This document shows positions 26,093-36,895 of a stretch of DNA of 63,136 nt, piece by piece. The translations under genes were made by a program, and so were the position numbers. The stretch lies in contig JAIXHQ010000018.1 of assembly GCA_030145715.1 (NCBI GenBank), forward strand, positions 1-63,136. Reading direction: 5' to 3'. The stretch's first letter is position 1. Each line of letters opens with the position of its first letter. The notes under the pieces were generated by a model. That model was not told where the DNA came from. It worked only from the letters and a program-made list of their open reading frames with translations, and did not search any database. The DNA is from Sphingopyxis sp. GTDB lineage: Bacteria; Pseudomonadota; Alphaproteobacteria; Sphingomonadales; Sphingomonadaceae.

Positions 26093-29000
26093 TAATCCTT
26101 GCGGTATCGGACGCTCATGTTCGTCTGGCCCGAACCGCCCGCCTGACTGAGCAGCGACAGCGCCGGGGTCAGGCTGACCTCAAGCTGGGTTGCGGTATAG
26201 CCGCGCGCGTCGGTGATGACCTCCAGATAGATGTCCTTGGTGATATATTGCCCTGCCGCAAGCGCGGCGCCGCGTCCCAGCGTGTCGTCGGGCCCCAAAA
26301 TACGCAGCCGGTCGATACCCGTTGCCGATTGCAGCGCGCCGAGCGGGCTCAACCCTCCGCTTCCGCCCCTCAGCGTATTGAGCGAGGATGCGAGTTGCAC
26401 CGCCTGCAACGGCGACAGCGTCGTGATCGAATCACCGAACAGGATGCGCGACACGATCTCGTCCTGCGGCAGGCCGGGTATGCTGGAAAAGGCGATCTGC
26501 GGATTGCTGGCGCGCCCGGTCACGTTGATGGTGACGGTTGCCGTCCCGATCGTGTCGCTCGCCAGCAATCGCAGAGCCGGATCGAACGCGTCGCCCGTCG
26601 GGAACGTCACCCGGCCTTCTTGCAGGTTGAACGAACGGCCCGCGAAGCCGAGCGTCCCGCGGACCAAATCGATCTGCCCGGTCACGCGCGGCTCCTGGGT
26701 CGTTCCGCCCAGCACGATGTCGGCCTTCCATTCCGATTCCAGCCCCATGCCGGTGACATAGATTTGGTCAGGCGCCTTCAGCGCGATGTCCAGGCGGATG
26801 AGGTCGAACAGGCTGCCGCCGACGGCGGAAAGCCCGTCGCCGCTGATCCGCTGACGCCCCGCGGGGGGCTTGCGCCTCACCCCGGTCAGCACCGGAACTT
26901 CCGCCGCGCCTTCGCGAATGATGCGATAGCGCGTTTCGGGAAGCTGGAGGCTGCCCGACAGAAGCGCGGTCTGCCCCGTGACCTTTTCCAGCGTCAGATT
27001 GCCGGTCGCGCGCGCCGCGATATTCTCGCTCCTGGCCAGGCGGGCGTTGTCGAGTGTCGCCGAAATATTCATCGGGTAGCCATCGGCCGAGGCAAGGCTG
27101 ACATAGCCCTTTGCCTGGACCGTCCCGTCGCCCGCCCGCGCCGAAAATTGCTCGACCTCAAACCGGTTGCCGGTGAAGCGGCCGTTCAGCACCATGGCCG
27201 TCAGCCTCGTCCCATAGGTCTGGTTTTCATAAACCATGTCCTTGCCGCGCACGACCCCTTGCAGACAGGGATTGGCCACGCTGCAGCTGAAATCGGCGGC
27301 AACCGCGATCGGCCCCGACACGCGCTGATCGGCGGGGCCGGCAAAGGAATAAAGCGTATCGGCGGGGCCGTTATAGCGAATGCCACCGCCCAGCGGCGCA
27401 GCCATCAGCCTTTGCGTCCAGCCACCTGCGCCGGGGCCAAGCGGACGTAGCGAAGCCTGCATTCGCCCGATGACGCTGCCCCGTCGGCGCATCACCGCGC
27501 GCGCTTCGCCACCGTCGCTCAAAAGCTTGCCGGCGAAATTGACGTCGACCGGCTGGCTGACCGATGCCGCGGTCGTCCGCGTGAACTCCGTGATCGTCAA
27601 CCGGGCGTCGGCTCGCGGGAAGCTATCCGAACTCGTCTGTTCGAAATCGAGGCTACCCGTGGCGCGCCCACCCAGCCCCATATCGGGATACACGGCATTG
27701 AGGATCGCCATGTTCACGCGTTCGAGCCGGCTCTGCACCATGATGCCGTCACCGTAGCGCCCAGCGATCCGCGCGCTGGTGTTGCGGCCGAAACTGACGG
27801 TGGTCGGCAACAGTTCATATCCCTCCGCCCCGGGAATGATGCGAGCGGGCGAGGTCGTGCGGAAATTGATGCCCGTCGCCCGGCCCTGAACCGACGTACG
27901 CCAGAGCTTCGGTTGCAGATCGGCGTTGGCAGCGACGCGGAACGGCACGCCGCTGGTTCCTTCGACCAGCGCCTGCGCCTTGCCGACGCCGTTGCTATAA
28001 TCGATCTTGGCGCGGCCGACGGCGATGTCATATCCGCGAAACTGCGTATTGGCGATCTGGACATCGGCGATGACGCGCGGTTGGTCGTAGAGCGTGACGT
28101 CGGCATCGACGATCGCCGATCCGACCGCCAGTTTTGCGGCACCCGGCAGCACGACGTCGTTCGCACGAATATTGATGGCCGCCGCCTGATACTGGCCCGC
28201 CGCGCTCAACCGCACAAGACCGCCCAGTCCCTGCCCCGATGCGTCGAGCTGGCCGATAAACGGTCCAGCGTCGCTTTTCACAAGCTTTCCACGGAAGCCG
28301 ATGCCGGCCAGGTCGCCGCGCTGAATGTCGATGGTCAGCGGGCCGGATGCCATCAACAGCACGACGTCGGCTGCCAACGGGCCATAGTCGGTGTCACCGG
28401 TCGCCGCGAGACGATAGCCGTTGGGGGCACCGTTGATGCGCGCCTCCAGATTGGCAAGCCCGATGCCGAGCCCCGGCCTTTCGGCGGTCACGACCGCGCG
28501 CGGATCGCTGATCGTTCCGGCCAGTTGCACGCCCACGGGGCCATAGTCGGTCGAATTGGCGCGCGCGGATAGCCTGATCTGTCCGTTCGGCGCATAGCTC
28601 CCCTGACCGCCGGTTATCCGCAGACGCGGCGCGGACAAACGCAGATTTGCAAAGCGTATGATGCCGTCGGTGCCATAGCGCACGTCGCTGGACGCCGTCG
28701 CATTGCCGCCCATAAAATCGCGAACGCCGGAATTGAACAGCCTTGTCGATCGGGCACGAACCCGCCCGACAATCTCGAACCCGCCGCGCGGCGCCGTTTT
28801 CAGGTCGGCATCGGTATCGATGTCGAAAATCCCGACGCTTTCGATCCGATAATCGTTGATCCGCCCGTCGATCGCTCCGGTATAGAAACCCTTGTTCAGA
28901 TCGGCGATCACGATGGCCTTGGCATCGATACGCGGTGATCGCAGGCGCAGATTGTCGCTGAGAATACGGCCGCCCGCATATGCGAAATCGCCATCGAGCC

Positions 29001-30324
29001 GCACCGCCACCAGCGTACCGCCCGCCACGGTATCCAGCCCGCGAATCTGCGCCGCACGACCCGCAACGGGAATGACGATCTGGGCGGCGTCCACCCGCGC
29101 CTTACCTGCGAGCGAAAGCCCTTCGACGACGATGTCGTTGACCGCAAGACTGCGCGCGTTCGCCTGATATTCCACCGTCGGCAAGGCAAAAGCACCGTCC
29201 AGCCGGGCAGTGGCGCGCAGACCGCTGGCGCGCACAGCGGGCGCGATCGCGGCGGGACGGATGACATTGGCCGCAAGCTGCAATCCGTTATAGCGGTTCG
29301 TTCCCAGATCGACCCCGCCGGTGATACCCAGTTGCGCCGCGTCAGACGCGAAACGACCATCGATCTCCGCCTTGCGCTGGTCGAGCCGGGCCGTCAGGTC
29401 GATCGCGGTTTCGGTGCCGAGCAATTCCGCGACCGGGCCGGCGGCGAACAATGACGCGGCCTGAGCCGTGCCCTTGGCGGTGAAAGTGCCATTGCGCGCC
29501 GTAAGCGCCACGCGCGCGAGTGGCATAGTGCCCAGGTCCGCGGTCAGATTGCCGTTCCACGCCTTCCAGTCACCCCGCCCGTCGAGCTTTGCCGTCACCA
29601 TCTCCTTGAAACCGCCCATCGCGGCGAGGACACCGCCCTGCGGCGCTGTGACGTCAAGCGTGATGGCGAGCCGGTTCTGTTCGGGCACCGCGTCGAGCAT
29701 CAGTTTCAGCGCGTCGCCCTGCCCGCCCCCGCCAGCCAGCGTTTCGGCGTTGGCAGTCACCTGCGCCCGGCGGTCGGCGATCGCGATCTTGCCGTTCAGC
29801 GTCGCCACCTGTCGTTCGCCAGCCACTGGCGGTTCGAAAATGAAGCGATCGACGCGGACCAGCCCCACGTCGATGTCCAGATTGGGCAGCAGCGGCTGGC
29901 CGGTGTCGGGCACGGGATTGAACGTAGGCAGTTTGCGCATCGTCATCGACGCCGCGGTCGCCGACCGGATGTCTACCTGGTTCGCGAGATAGCGGAACGG
30001 ACGCCAGTCCAGCCTGACCTCCGGCGACGCGAGGAACACGCCCTTGGGATCAGACAATGTGAAATCGCGAACGACCATTTGGCCATATAGCGATCCGTCG
30101 AGACGGCCGATGCCGATCCGCATCCCGTTTTGGAACTGATATTTTTCAACCTGGGTGACGACGAACCGCCGACCGGCATCGCTGTTCAGGCCGACCAGAA
30201 ACAGCGCGACGAGCAGGACAAGCCCCAGCAAGGTAAAGGCGACCCAGCGCAGCGCCGTGCGCGGCCAGTTTCGTCGTGGTTCGACCATCGGCCGATCGGC
30301 GACCTCAGGCGCGTCGTCGGCCAT
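26089..30324 (-). CDS. tamB: Translocation and assembly module subunit TamB
   Basis: 1411 residues. An N-terminal TM anchor (LRWVAFTLLGLVLLVALFLV, about residues 26-45) is followed by a very long repetitive beta-strand region typical of AsmA/TamB bridge proteins. The C-terminal TamB (DUF490) domain contains QIDLVRGTLGFAGRSFNLQE and the barrel-targeting end LSLLSQAGGSGQTNMSVRYR. It spans the periplasm, forms a lipid-transfer groove and works with TamA in outer-membrane protein and lipid homeostasis. tamA ends at its start (TGATG overlap) and a lipoprotein gene overlaps its stop. Confidence 0.95.
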   Translation of the reverse strand: MADDAPEVADRPMVEPRRNWPRTALRWVAFTLLGLVLLVALFLVGLNSDAGRRFVVTQVEKYQFQNGMRIGIGRLDGSLYGQMVVRDFTLSDPKGVFLASPEVRLDWRPFRYLANQVDIRSATAASMTMRKLPTFNPVPDTGQPLLPNLDIDVGLVRVDRFIFEPPVAGERQVATLNGKIAIADRRAQVTANAETLAGGGGQGDALKLMLDAVPEQNRLAITLDVTAPQGGVLAAMGGFKEMVTAKLDGRGDWKAWNGNLTADLGTMPLARVALTARNGTFTAKGTAQAASLFAAGPVAELLGTETAIDLTARLDQRKAEIDGRFASDAAQLGITGGVDLGTNRYNGLQLAANVIRPAAIAPAVRASGLRATARLDGAFALPTVEYQANARSLAVNDIVVEGLSLAGKARVDAAQIVIPVAGRAAQIRGLDTVAGGTLVAVRLDGDFAYAGGRILSDNLRLRSPRIDAKAIVIADLNKGFYTGAIDGRINDYRIESVGIFDIDTDADLKTAPRGGFEIVGRVRARSTRLFNSGVRDFMGGNATASSDVRYGTDGIIRFANLRLSAPRLRITGGQGSYAPNGQIRLSARANSTDYGPVGVQLAGTISDPRAVVTAERPGLGIGLANLEARINGAPNGYRLAATGDTDYGPLAADVVLLMASGPLTIDIQRGDLAGIGFRGKLVKSDAGPFIGQLDASGQGLGGLVRLSAAGQYQAAAINIRANDVVLPGAAKLAVGSAIVDADVTLYDQPRVIADVQIANTQFRGYDIAVGRAKIDYSNGVGKAQALVEGTSGVPFRVAANADLQPKLWRTSVQGRATGINFRTTSPARIIPGAEGYELLPTTVSFGRNTSARIAGRYGDGIMVQSRLERVNMAILNAVYPDMGLGGRATGSLDFEQTSSDSFPRADARLTITEFTRTTAASVSQPVDVNFAGKLLSDGGEARAVMRRRGSVIGRMQASLRPLGPGAGGWTQRLMAAPLGGGIRYNGPADTLYSFAGPADQRVSGPIAVAADFSCSVANPCLQGVVRGKDMVYENQTYGTRLTAMVLNGRFTGNRFEVEQFSARAGDGTVQAKGYVSLASADGYPMNISATLDNARLARSENIAARATGNLTLEKVTGQTALLSGSLQLPETRYRIIREGAAEVPVLTGVRRKPPAGRQRISGDGLSAVGGSLFDLIRLDIALKAPDQIYVTGMGLESEWKADIVLGGTTQEPRVTGQIDLVRGTLGFAGRSFNLQEGRVTFPTGDAFDPALRLLASDTIGTATVTINVTGRASNPQIAFSSIPGLPQDEIVSRILFGDSITTLSPLQAVQLASSLNTLRGGSGGLSPLGALQSATGIDRLRILGPDDTLGRGAALAAGQYITKDIYLEVITDARGYTATQLEVSLTPALSLLSQAGGSGQTNMSVRYRKDY

Positions 30325-32669
30325 CAGAACGCCTGTCCGATCGACACATAGACGCTGACGCGCGCCTCGCCGGGGCGCCGCCCGATGGGCGTGGCGACGT
30401 CGATCCGCATCGGGCCGAAATTGGTATAATATCGCGCGCCGATGCCGGCACCAAAGCGCAGATCGGTAAAGGTCGGGGCCGATCCGCGATAAACCTGACC
30501 CGCATCGACGAAGCCGACGACCCCGAAATTGCCAAAGCGATAGCGCCCCTCGAACGCCGCTTCGCTGACGCTGCGGCCTCCGATGGGATCATTGTTGGGG
30601 TCCTTTGGCCCAAGCTCCTGATAGCCGAACCCGCGCACCGAGCCGCCGCCACCCGCATAAAAGCGCCGCGACGGCGCCAGTCGTTCGCGCGATGCGCCGA
30701 CGATCGTCCCGAACCGCAGGCGACCCGCCAGCACGATGCTGTCGGTGACAGGATAATAGCCGCTGATGTCGACCCGGCTGCGGGCATAGGGCGAAAAGCG
30801 CCCGGCAACCGAACCTTCCGGCTGGACCAGCGCCATGATTCGAAAACCCTTGGTCGGATCGAGCAGATTGTTCGTCCGGTCCATCCCGACCTGTCCGGTC
30901 ACCCCCAGGATGGTATAAAAATCATAGGAGCGCGACGCCGTCGTGAAGTCATAATCATCCTCGCGCGTCGCGATCAGTTCCGCGCCATAGGCATAGGTGA
31001 ATTTCTTTTGCCAGATGGGCGTGGAATCATAACTGACGCGGGCGCCGATGCGCCCGGTAAGGGCGTTGAACGCATCATAGTTGCTGCGCTTGATTTCGGT
31101 GATGAATTCGACCGTCCGGTCCCTACGCCCGGCGTTGGAGCGGCGTATCGTCGCCCCGATGCCCTGTTCCTGCGTCCCGGCGATGCCCCGAAAAATCAGT
31201 GCACCCTCGGGCGGTAGGAAATTGCGATGCGTCCAGCTTCCCTCGACCCGCAAACCCTGACCGGTGCCATAACCCGCGCTCGCGGCGATGGTGCGCGGCG
31301 GGCCCGCCTGTTGCGTCACCAGCATCGTCACATATTCGGTGTTGTCGCCCGCGCTTTCGCCCGTCGGCTGCGGTTCGGCAGCAATTGACGAGAAAAGCCC
31401 CGTCGCGACCAGCGCCTGCCGCAGATCATCGACCTTGCGGCTGTCGTAAAGGTCGCCGCGCTTGAACCGCGCCAACACGCCGACATGCTCCGCGTCAAAG
31501 GCGAGGTCGCCCGTCGTTTCGATGCCACCAAAGCGCGACCTTTTGCCGATATTGACCGGCAGGGTATAGACGCCATCACCCGTCGCCGCGTCGAGCAATA
31601 TGTCGCGCTGCCCGACCTTGGCGAATGGATAGCCTTCTTCGGGCAGCTTGAGGGCAATCGCTGCCTCTGCGCCCTGAACGCGCTGCGCGATGATCGGTTC
31701 GCCGACGTTCAACGGAAAATTGTCGGCGATCAGCGTCGGCGGCACCGTCGGGTCCGCCTTGATGACGATATCCGAAAATGCGTACCGCTTTCCGGATTTG
31801 ACATCGATGATCGCGGTGACCGGCTGGCCGCGCTCGCGGCTCTCGCCCCGCTCGATCCGAGTATCGACGACCGCATCATAATAGCCCTCGGACGCGAGGA
31901 TGCGCTGCATCAACTCGCCGTCGGCAGTCAGCCGCGCGCGAACCATCGCCGCATTGTCCGCCTTGCCGTCTCCGTCCTTGAGCGCGGACAGGTCGTTGAA
32001 CAGGTCGGCCAGATGGATGTCGGTGCTGTCATCCGCCGCCGCCAGCCCGTTCACCTGAACCGTATAGGCGACGCTGACATTGGCGTCGTCGGCCTCCGCT
32101 TCCGCGAACTGAACCGGTTCGACGTTGAAATTGTCGAGCGGCGGCAGGGGGGCCGCAAGTTCGCTGTCGCTGATCCGCGCATCGCCGATGGCCTCGACCG
32201 CATCGCCGTCGGCCAGCGCCGGGACCGGAGTGCCGCCAACGACTGGTGCCCCGGCTTCGACGGTGGCGTCATCGCCGGCCGCCGAAGGCGTGGCGCCTGA
32301 TTTTGCCGCTTCGGCGGCCTGCCGCGCTTCAAAGGCGGCAATCGATTCGAGCGGTCGGTCAAGTTCGGCATCCTGATCGGCACTGATCGCGGGGATGGCC
32401 TTTTCGAACTCGTCATCCCCGATAATCGGTTCGACCGCGGGAAGCGCGACACCGGGCGGCGGCGGCGACGGAACCGCGATCGGTTCGCCCGCCTCTACAT
32501 CGATCTTGGTCGTTTCCAGTGTCGGCACCACTTTCGGCGGCTCCACGGACTGCGCCTGTGCGGCGGTGGCCCATGCCATGCAAAGCAACGGCGTCGAGAC
32601 GATCAGTAATTGCCGCCGCCGAAAAGCACCACGACAGTTGGATTTCCTGCTATTTTCAATATTCCGCAT
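30324..32669 (-). CDS. tamA: Outer-membrane assembly protein TamA (BamA/Omp85 superfamily)
   Basis: 781 residues from ATG 32669 (MRNIENSRKSN); upstream ATGs add unrelated residues. The signal peptide ends AAQA near residue 40. A Pro/Glu/Ala-rich low-complexity stretch (residues 45-180) precedes POTRA domains (about 200-430) and a 16-stranded Omp85 barrel. The barrel carries the lid-lock motif VRGFGYQELGPKDP and a C-terminal GPMRIDVATPIG followed by VYVSIGQAF. The long disordered N-terminal insertion is unusual for TamA but is seen in sphingomonads. It is the partner of TamB. Confidence 0.93.
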   Translation of the reverse strand: MRNIENSRKSNCRGAFRRRQLLIVSTPLLCMAWATAAQAQSVEPPKVVPTLETTKIDVEAGEPIAVPSPPPPGVALPAVEPIIGDDEFEKAIPAISADQDAELDRPLESIAAFEARQAAEAAKSGATPSAAGDDATVEAGAPVVGGTPVPALADGDAVEAIGDARISDSELAAPLPPLDNFNVEPVQFAEAEADDANVSVAYTVQVNGLAAADDSTDIHLADLFNDLSALKDGDGKADNAAMVRARLTADGELMQRILASEGYYDAVVDTRIERGESRERGQPVTAIIDVKSGKRYAFSDIVIKADPTVPPTLIADNFPLNVGEPIIAQRVQGAEAAIALKLPEEGYPFAKVGQRDILLDAATGDGVYTLPVNIGKRSRFGGIETTGDLAFDAEHVGVLARFKRGDLYDSRKVDDLRQALVATGLFSSIAAEPQPTGESAGDNTEYVTMLVTQQAGPPRTIAASAGYGTGQGLRVEGSWTHRNFLPPEGALIFRGIAGTQEQGIGATIRRSNAGRRDRTVEFITEIKRSNYDAFNALTGRIGARVSYDSTPIWQKKFTYAYGAELIATREDDYDFTTASRSYDFYTILGVTGQVGMDRTNNLLDPTKGFRIMALVQPEGSVAGRFSPYARSRVDISGYYPVTDSIVLAGRLRFGTIVGASRERLAPSRRFYAGGGGSVRGFGYQELGPKDPNNDPIGGRSVSEAAFEGRYRFGNFGVVGFVDAGQVYRGSAPTFTDLRFGAGIGARYYTNFGPMRIDVATPIGRRPGEARVSVYVSIGQAF

Positions 32670-32831
32670 CGATGTCCCGCCAAGGACCTCTCTGTGGCTT
32701 GGACGCGGCGGTGGCGCAACCGGTATATCCGGCCCAATCATCCCGTCAGGCGCCATTTCGTCGAATTTCCCCCTGCCCGTACGGTGACTTAATCCCATTC
32801 AACGAGCCTGGGCGGGTCTGGTTCCGTCGGA

Positions 32832-34073
32832 TCAGGAATCGACGCCAAACAAATCGCGACTGTACACCTTGTCCTTTACGTCGGCCAACTCGTCGGTCAC
32901 GCGATTGGCGATGATGACATCCGCCTCGGCCTTGAACGCCGCGAGATCGCGGACGACGCGGGAATTGAACAAGGCGTCTTCCTCGACCAGCGGTTCATAG
33001 ACGATGACTTCGATCCCCTTTGCCTTGATCCGCTTCATCACGCCCAAAATGCTGCTGGCGCGGAAATTGTCGGAGCCCGATTTCATCGCCAGCCGGTGGA
33101 TGCCCACCGTGCGCGGACCACGCTTCAAAACCTCCGCCGCGACGAAATCCTTGCGCGTCGTGTTCGACGACACGATCGCCTGGATCAGATTCTGTGGCAC
33201 ATCCTTATAATTCGCCAGCATCTGCTTGGTATCCTTTGGCAGGCAATAGCCGCCATAGCCGAAGGAGGGGTTGTTATAGAATTGGCCGATGCGCGGGTCG
33301 AGGCACACGCCTTCGATGACCTGCCGCGAATCGACGCCATGGGCGGCGGCATAGGTGTCCAGTTCGTTGAAATAAGCGACGCGCATCGCAAGATATGTAT
33401 TGGCGAACAGCTTGATCGCCTCGGCCTCGGTATTGCCCGTTTGCAGGATCGCGGCGTCGGGTTTCAGCGATCCATCCAGCAGCAGCCGGGCAAATTCGGC
33501 CGCGCGCGGATGGGTGTCGCCGACGATGATGCGCGAGGGGTGGAGGTTGTCGAAAAGCGCGCGCCCCTCGCGCAGGAATTCCGGCGAAAACACCACCGCG
33601 TCGGTGCCATGCTGTGCGCGCATCCTTTCGGTAAAGCCCACCGGAACGGTCGATTTCACGATGATGAGCGCGCCCGGCGCCATGGCCAGCGCATCCGCGA
33701 TGACCGATTCGACCGAGCCCGTGTTGAAATAATTGCTGTCCGGATCATAGTCGGTCGGCGTTGCGACGATGACGAAATCGGCGCCGTCATAGGCGACCGA
33801 CTTGTCCGTCGTCGCCGTCAGGTTGAGCGCCCGGTTCGCAAGATAATCCTCAATCTCCGGATCTGCGATCGGCGACAGCTTTGCGTTGATCTGCTCGACC
33901 TTGCGCGCATCGATGTCGAGGGCGATCACGGCGTTGCGCTGCGCGAGAAGAACGGCGTTCGAAATGCCGACATAGCCCGTTCCGACGACCGTTATCCTGA
34001 CCGATGATTCCTGCGGGAGAATGGTTTGGGGCAATGACTTATCCTCTGATCGACAGGGGATGGTCCCTAGCAA
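32832..34073 (-). CDS. ugd: UDP-glucose 6-dehydrogenase
   Basis: 413 residues from ATG 34073. The conserved fold begins at [15 protein letters not shown] (about residue 26), so a TTG start near residue 14 is also possible. [19 protein letters not shown] and the catalytic-Cys segment [13 protein letters not shown] match the short UGD group of proteobacteria. It oxidises UDP-Glc to UDP-GlcA with two NAD+. UDP-GlcA is the substrate of the 4-epimerase encoded at 35846-36844. Confidence 0.93.
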   Translation of the reverse strand: MLGTIPCRSEDKSLPQTILPQESSVRITVVGTGYVGISNAVLLAQRNAVIALDIDARKVEQINAKLSPIADPEIEDYLANRALNLTATTDKSVAYDGADFVIVATPTDYDPDSNYFNTGSVESVIADALAMAPGALIIVKSTVPVGFTERMRAQHGTDAVVFSPEFLREGRALFDNLHPSRIIVGDTHPRAAEFARLLLDGSLKPDAAILQTGNTEAEAIKLFANTYLAMRVAYFNELDTYAAAHGVDSRQVIEGVCLDPRIGQFYNNPSFGYGGYCLPKDTKQMLANYKDVPQNLIQAIVSSNTTRKDFVAAEVLKRGPRTVGIHRLAMKSGSDNFRASSILGVMKRIKAKGIEVIVYEPLVEEDALFNSRVVRDLAAFKAEADVIIANRVTDELADVKDKVYSRDLFGVDS

Positions 34074-34108
34074 GGGCAGCGCGGCGGCTCAACTCTGCCG
34101 CGTCGGCA

Positions 34109-35572
34109 TCAGGTCCCGCAAAAGGTCTTGTACGGTTCGGCGCCGGACGGCGCGGGCTCGGCAAATCGCTCCAGCCCAGGACGCACGACATAGGGATGGC
34201 GGACGACGTCCAGCAATTCGGTCCACGGGCCCAGGTCGCCCGCTTCCGCCGCATCCAACGCCGCTTCGACCATGTGATTGCGCGGGATATAGATCGGATT
34301 GACGGCGTCCATCGCATCGGCTCGATCGAGCGGCGCGATCCCGCCATCGGCCATCATGCCCCACCATGCGGCGATCCAGGGCGCCATGGCATCGGGGGTT
34401 GGCAGCAGCCGTTCGAGCATTTCACCCTCACCGCGCAACAACATCGCCAGCGCGCGGAAAAAAGACGTGAAATCGACGGCATGTTTCTCCAGCTCGTCAA
34501 ACAGGCTGTCGATCAATTCATCGGCATTCGCCGCGGCGCCGACCAGTCCGATCTTTTGCCGCACCTGCGCCTGCCAAAGCGCGCGAAAGCGACCGGGAAT
34601 GGCATCGACCAGCGCCTTTGCCGCATCGACGTCCGCGGGCGCCGTCCGATGGATCGCGGGGAGCAACGCCTCGGCGAAACGCGCCATGTTCCAGTGCAGA
34701 ATCTGCGGCTGGCGTCCATAGGCATAGCGACCATTGGCGTCGATGGAACTGAACACCGCATTCACCGAAAAACGGTCGATGAAGGCGCAGGGGCCATAAT
34801 CGATCGTCTCGCCGCTGATCGCGACATTGTCGGTATTCATCACGCCGTGAACAAAGCCGACGCCCAGCCAGCGCGTGATCAGTTCGCATTGCAGGCCGAT
34901 GACGCGATCGAGCAGCGCCAGCGACGGATTCGCCGTTTCGATCAGGTCGGGGAAATGGCGGCGAATGCTGTAATCGGACAATTGGACGACATGATCGGCG
35001 CCAAAATGAGCCGCAAAGAATTGGAAGGTTCCGACGCGAATATGGCTGCTCGCGACGCGGGTCAGCACGGCGCCCGGATGCGCCCGTTCACGCTGGACGC
35101 GGTCGCCCGTCGCGACGGCCGCGAGTGCCCGCGTCGTCGGCACGCCCATCGCCGCCATCGCTTCCGACACCAGAAATTCGCGCAGAACGGGGCCGATCGC
35201 AGCCTTTCCGTCGCCGTTGCGCGAAAAGGCGGTGGGCCCGGATCCCTTTAGCTGGACGTCAAATCGCGCGCCGTCGGGCGCGACGATTTCGCCGAGCAGC
35301 AGCGCCCGGCCATCGCCGAGTTGCGACGAGAAATGACCGAACTGGTGCCCGGCATAGGCAAAGGCCAGCGGGTTTGCGCCCGCGGGCAGCTCGCGTCCGG
35401 ATAAGATACTCGCCAGTTCGTCGTCGCCCACGCCGGCGATGGCGAGGCCCAGCCGGTCGGCCAATGCCTGATTGAAGGCGAGAAGCCTCGGCGCCGATGG
35501 CTTGGCGGCTTCGGCGGGCGCATAAAAGCCCTCCATGTCCGCATGAAAACTATTGTCGAACGCAAAGGCCAT
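34109..35572 (-). CDS. selO: Protein adenylyltransferase SelO (YdiU family)
   Basis: 487 residues, the usual SelO length. Visible signatures are YAGHQFGHFSSQLGDGRA, QLKGSGPTAFSRNGDGKAAI and the pseudokinase metal-binding segment HGVMNTDNVAISGETIDYGP. SelO is a pseudokinase that transfers AMP to Ser/Thr/Tyr of target proteins and has been linked to oxidative stress. The C-terminus ends PYKTFCGT; the Cys near the end takes the place of the eukaryotic selenocysteine. It is separated by only 35 bp from the ugd start on the same strand. Confidence 0.94.
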   Translation of the reverse strand: MAFAFDNSFHADMEGFYAPAEAAKPSAPRLLAFNQALADRLGLAIAGVGDDELASILSGRELPAGANPLAFAYAGHQFGHFSSQLGDGRALLLGEIVAPDGARFDVQLKGSGPTAFSRNGDGKAAIGPVLREFLVSEAMAAMGVPTTRALAAVATGDRVQRERAHPGAVLTRVASSHIRVGTFQFFAAHFGADHVVQLSDYSIRRHFPDLIETANPSLALLDRVIGLQCELITRWLGVGFVHGVMNTDNVAISGETIDYGPCAFIDRFSVNAVFSSIDANGRYAYGRQPQILHWNMARFAEALLPAIHRTAPADVDAAKALVDAIPGRFRALWQAQVRQKIGLVGAAANADELIDSLFDELEKHAVDFTSFFRALAMLLRGEGEMLERLLPTPDAMAPWIAAWWGMMADGGIAPLDRADAMDAVNPIYIPRNHMVEAALDAAEAGDLGPWTELLDVVRHPYVVRPGLERFAEPAPSGAEPYKTFCGT

Positions 35573-35845
35573 GGCCCCATGTCGAACCTCCCCACCCCGA
35601 ATGCAAGTCGGCGTGCCGCAATGCCGGGTTTACGTCCACTCAGCCCGCCCGCGATGCGCGTTCGCCGCGCCATCCTTCTTTCGGATGGACAGTTAACTCT
35701 CCGTTCCACATATTGACGCTAGGCCGTTCAACACCCCGCTAAGCGTATATAAGAGGCAGAGAAATCCGATGTTCTTCATCAGTTGCGCCAGTCACTTACG
35801 CAGTCAGCGCCTTTGTGCAGCCACCGCAAAATGGGAAGCCCGGCC
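35573..35845. other. Divergent intergenic region before the UDP-GlcA epimerase gene
   Basis: 273 bp between selO (minus) and the epimerase gene (plus). TTGACG at about 35714 and TATATAA near 35747 are possible promoter elements but their spacing is not ideal. I saw no other structure. Confidence 0.4.
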
Positions 35846-36844
35846 ATGACTGTCCTCGTCACGGGCATTGCGGGTTTCATCGGAATGCAGACCGCCGAAA
35901 GACTGCTGGATCGCGGCGAGCACGTGATCGGCGTGGATAATTTCAACAGCTATTATCCCGTCGAGTTGAAGGAAGCACGCATCGCGAGGCTGGAGACGAT
36001 CGCCGACGGTCGCCTGACCGTCCATCGGGTCGACGTCGGCGACGAGACCGCCCTGGGCGCGGCATTGGCGAACGAAAGTTTCGACGCGATCGTCCACCTC
36101 GCCGCTCAAGCAGGGGTTCGCTATTCGATCGACAATCCGGCCGCCTATGTCCGGTCCAATCTGGCCGGCCATCTGAATATATTGGAACTCGCGCGGCATC
36201 GCGCCGTCCGCCATCTCGTCTATGCATCCTCATCGTCCGTATATGGCGCGAACCGTACCATGCCGTTCCGGGTCGAGGACCGGGTCGATCATCCGATCTC
36301 GCTTTATGCCGCAACCAAGCGTGCGGATGAATTGATGAGCGAAACCTATGCCCATCTTTTTCGCACACCGCAGACGGGCCTGCGCTTTTTCACCGTCTAT
36401 GGGCCATGGGGGCGCCCCGACATGGCGCTGTGGAAATTTACCAGCGCGATCCTCGATGGTCAGCCGATCGATGTCTATAATCATGGCGATATGCGCCGCG
36501 ATTTCACCTATATCGACGACATAGTCGCCGGGGTCATCGCCAGCCTTGATAATCCGCCCGCCGACGACGGACAGGCAAAGCCCGGCGGGTTCACGACCCC
36601 GCACCGCCTATACAATATCGGCAACAACCGGCCCGAACCTTTGATGGACCTCATCCGCGAAATCGAAAAGGCCTGTGGACGCCAAGCCCAGCTTAACCTG
36701 CTGCCGATGCAGGACGGCGATGTTCCCGAAACCTATGCCGATATTGAGGCGATTTCCCGGGATCTTGGCTATCAGCCGAAAACGGATATCCGCGCCGGAG
36801 TCGCCACTTTCGTTGCCTGGTATCGCGATTATCATGGCATCTGA
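35846..36844 (+). CDS. UDP-glucuronate 4-epimerase (extended SDR)
   Basis: 332 residues from ATG 35846 (MTVLVTGIAGFIG). NAD motif TGIAGFIG (6-13), catalytic YASSSSVYG and YxxxK as YAATK. The segments NFNSYYPVELKEARI, YGPWGRPDMALWKF and RDFTYIDDIV are characteristic of UDP-glucuronate epimerases (Cap1J/LspL type). It converts UDP-GlcA to UDP-GalA, the next step after Ugd, for surface polysaccharide. Confidence 0.92.
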   Translation: MTVLVTGIAGFIGMQTAERLLDRGEHVIGVDNFNSYYPVELKEARIARLETIADGRLTVHRVDVGDETALGAALANESFDAIVHLAAQAGVRYSIDNPAAYVRSNLAGHLNILELARHRAVRHLVYASSSSVYGANRTMPFRVEDRVDHPISLYAATKRADELMSETYAHLFRTPQTGLRFFTVYGPWGRPDMALWKFTSAILDGQPIDVYNHGDMRRDFTYIDDIVAGVIASLDNPPADDGQAKPGGFTTPHRLYNIGNNRPEPLMDLIREIEKACGRQAQLNLLPMQDGDVPETYADIEAISRDLGYQPKTDIRAGVATFVAWYRDYHGI

Positions 36845-36895
36845 CGGCTGAGAGGCCTGCCGCGATGCGAGTGCTATATATTCGCGCCGTCGCGG

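Noticed and set aside
34004..35251. 415-codon plus-strand frame opposite selO
   Set aside because: Composition typical of antisense; selO motifs are intact on the minus strand.
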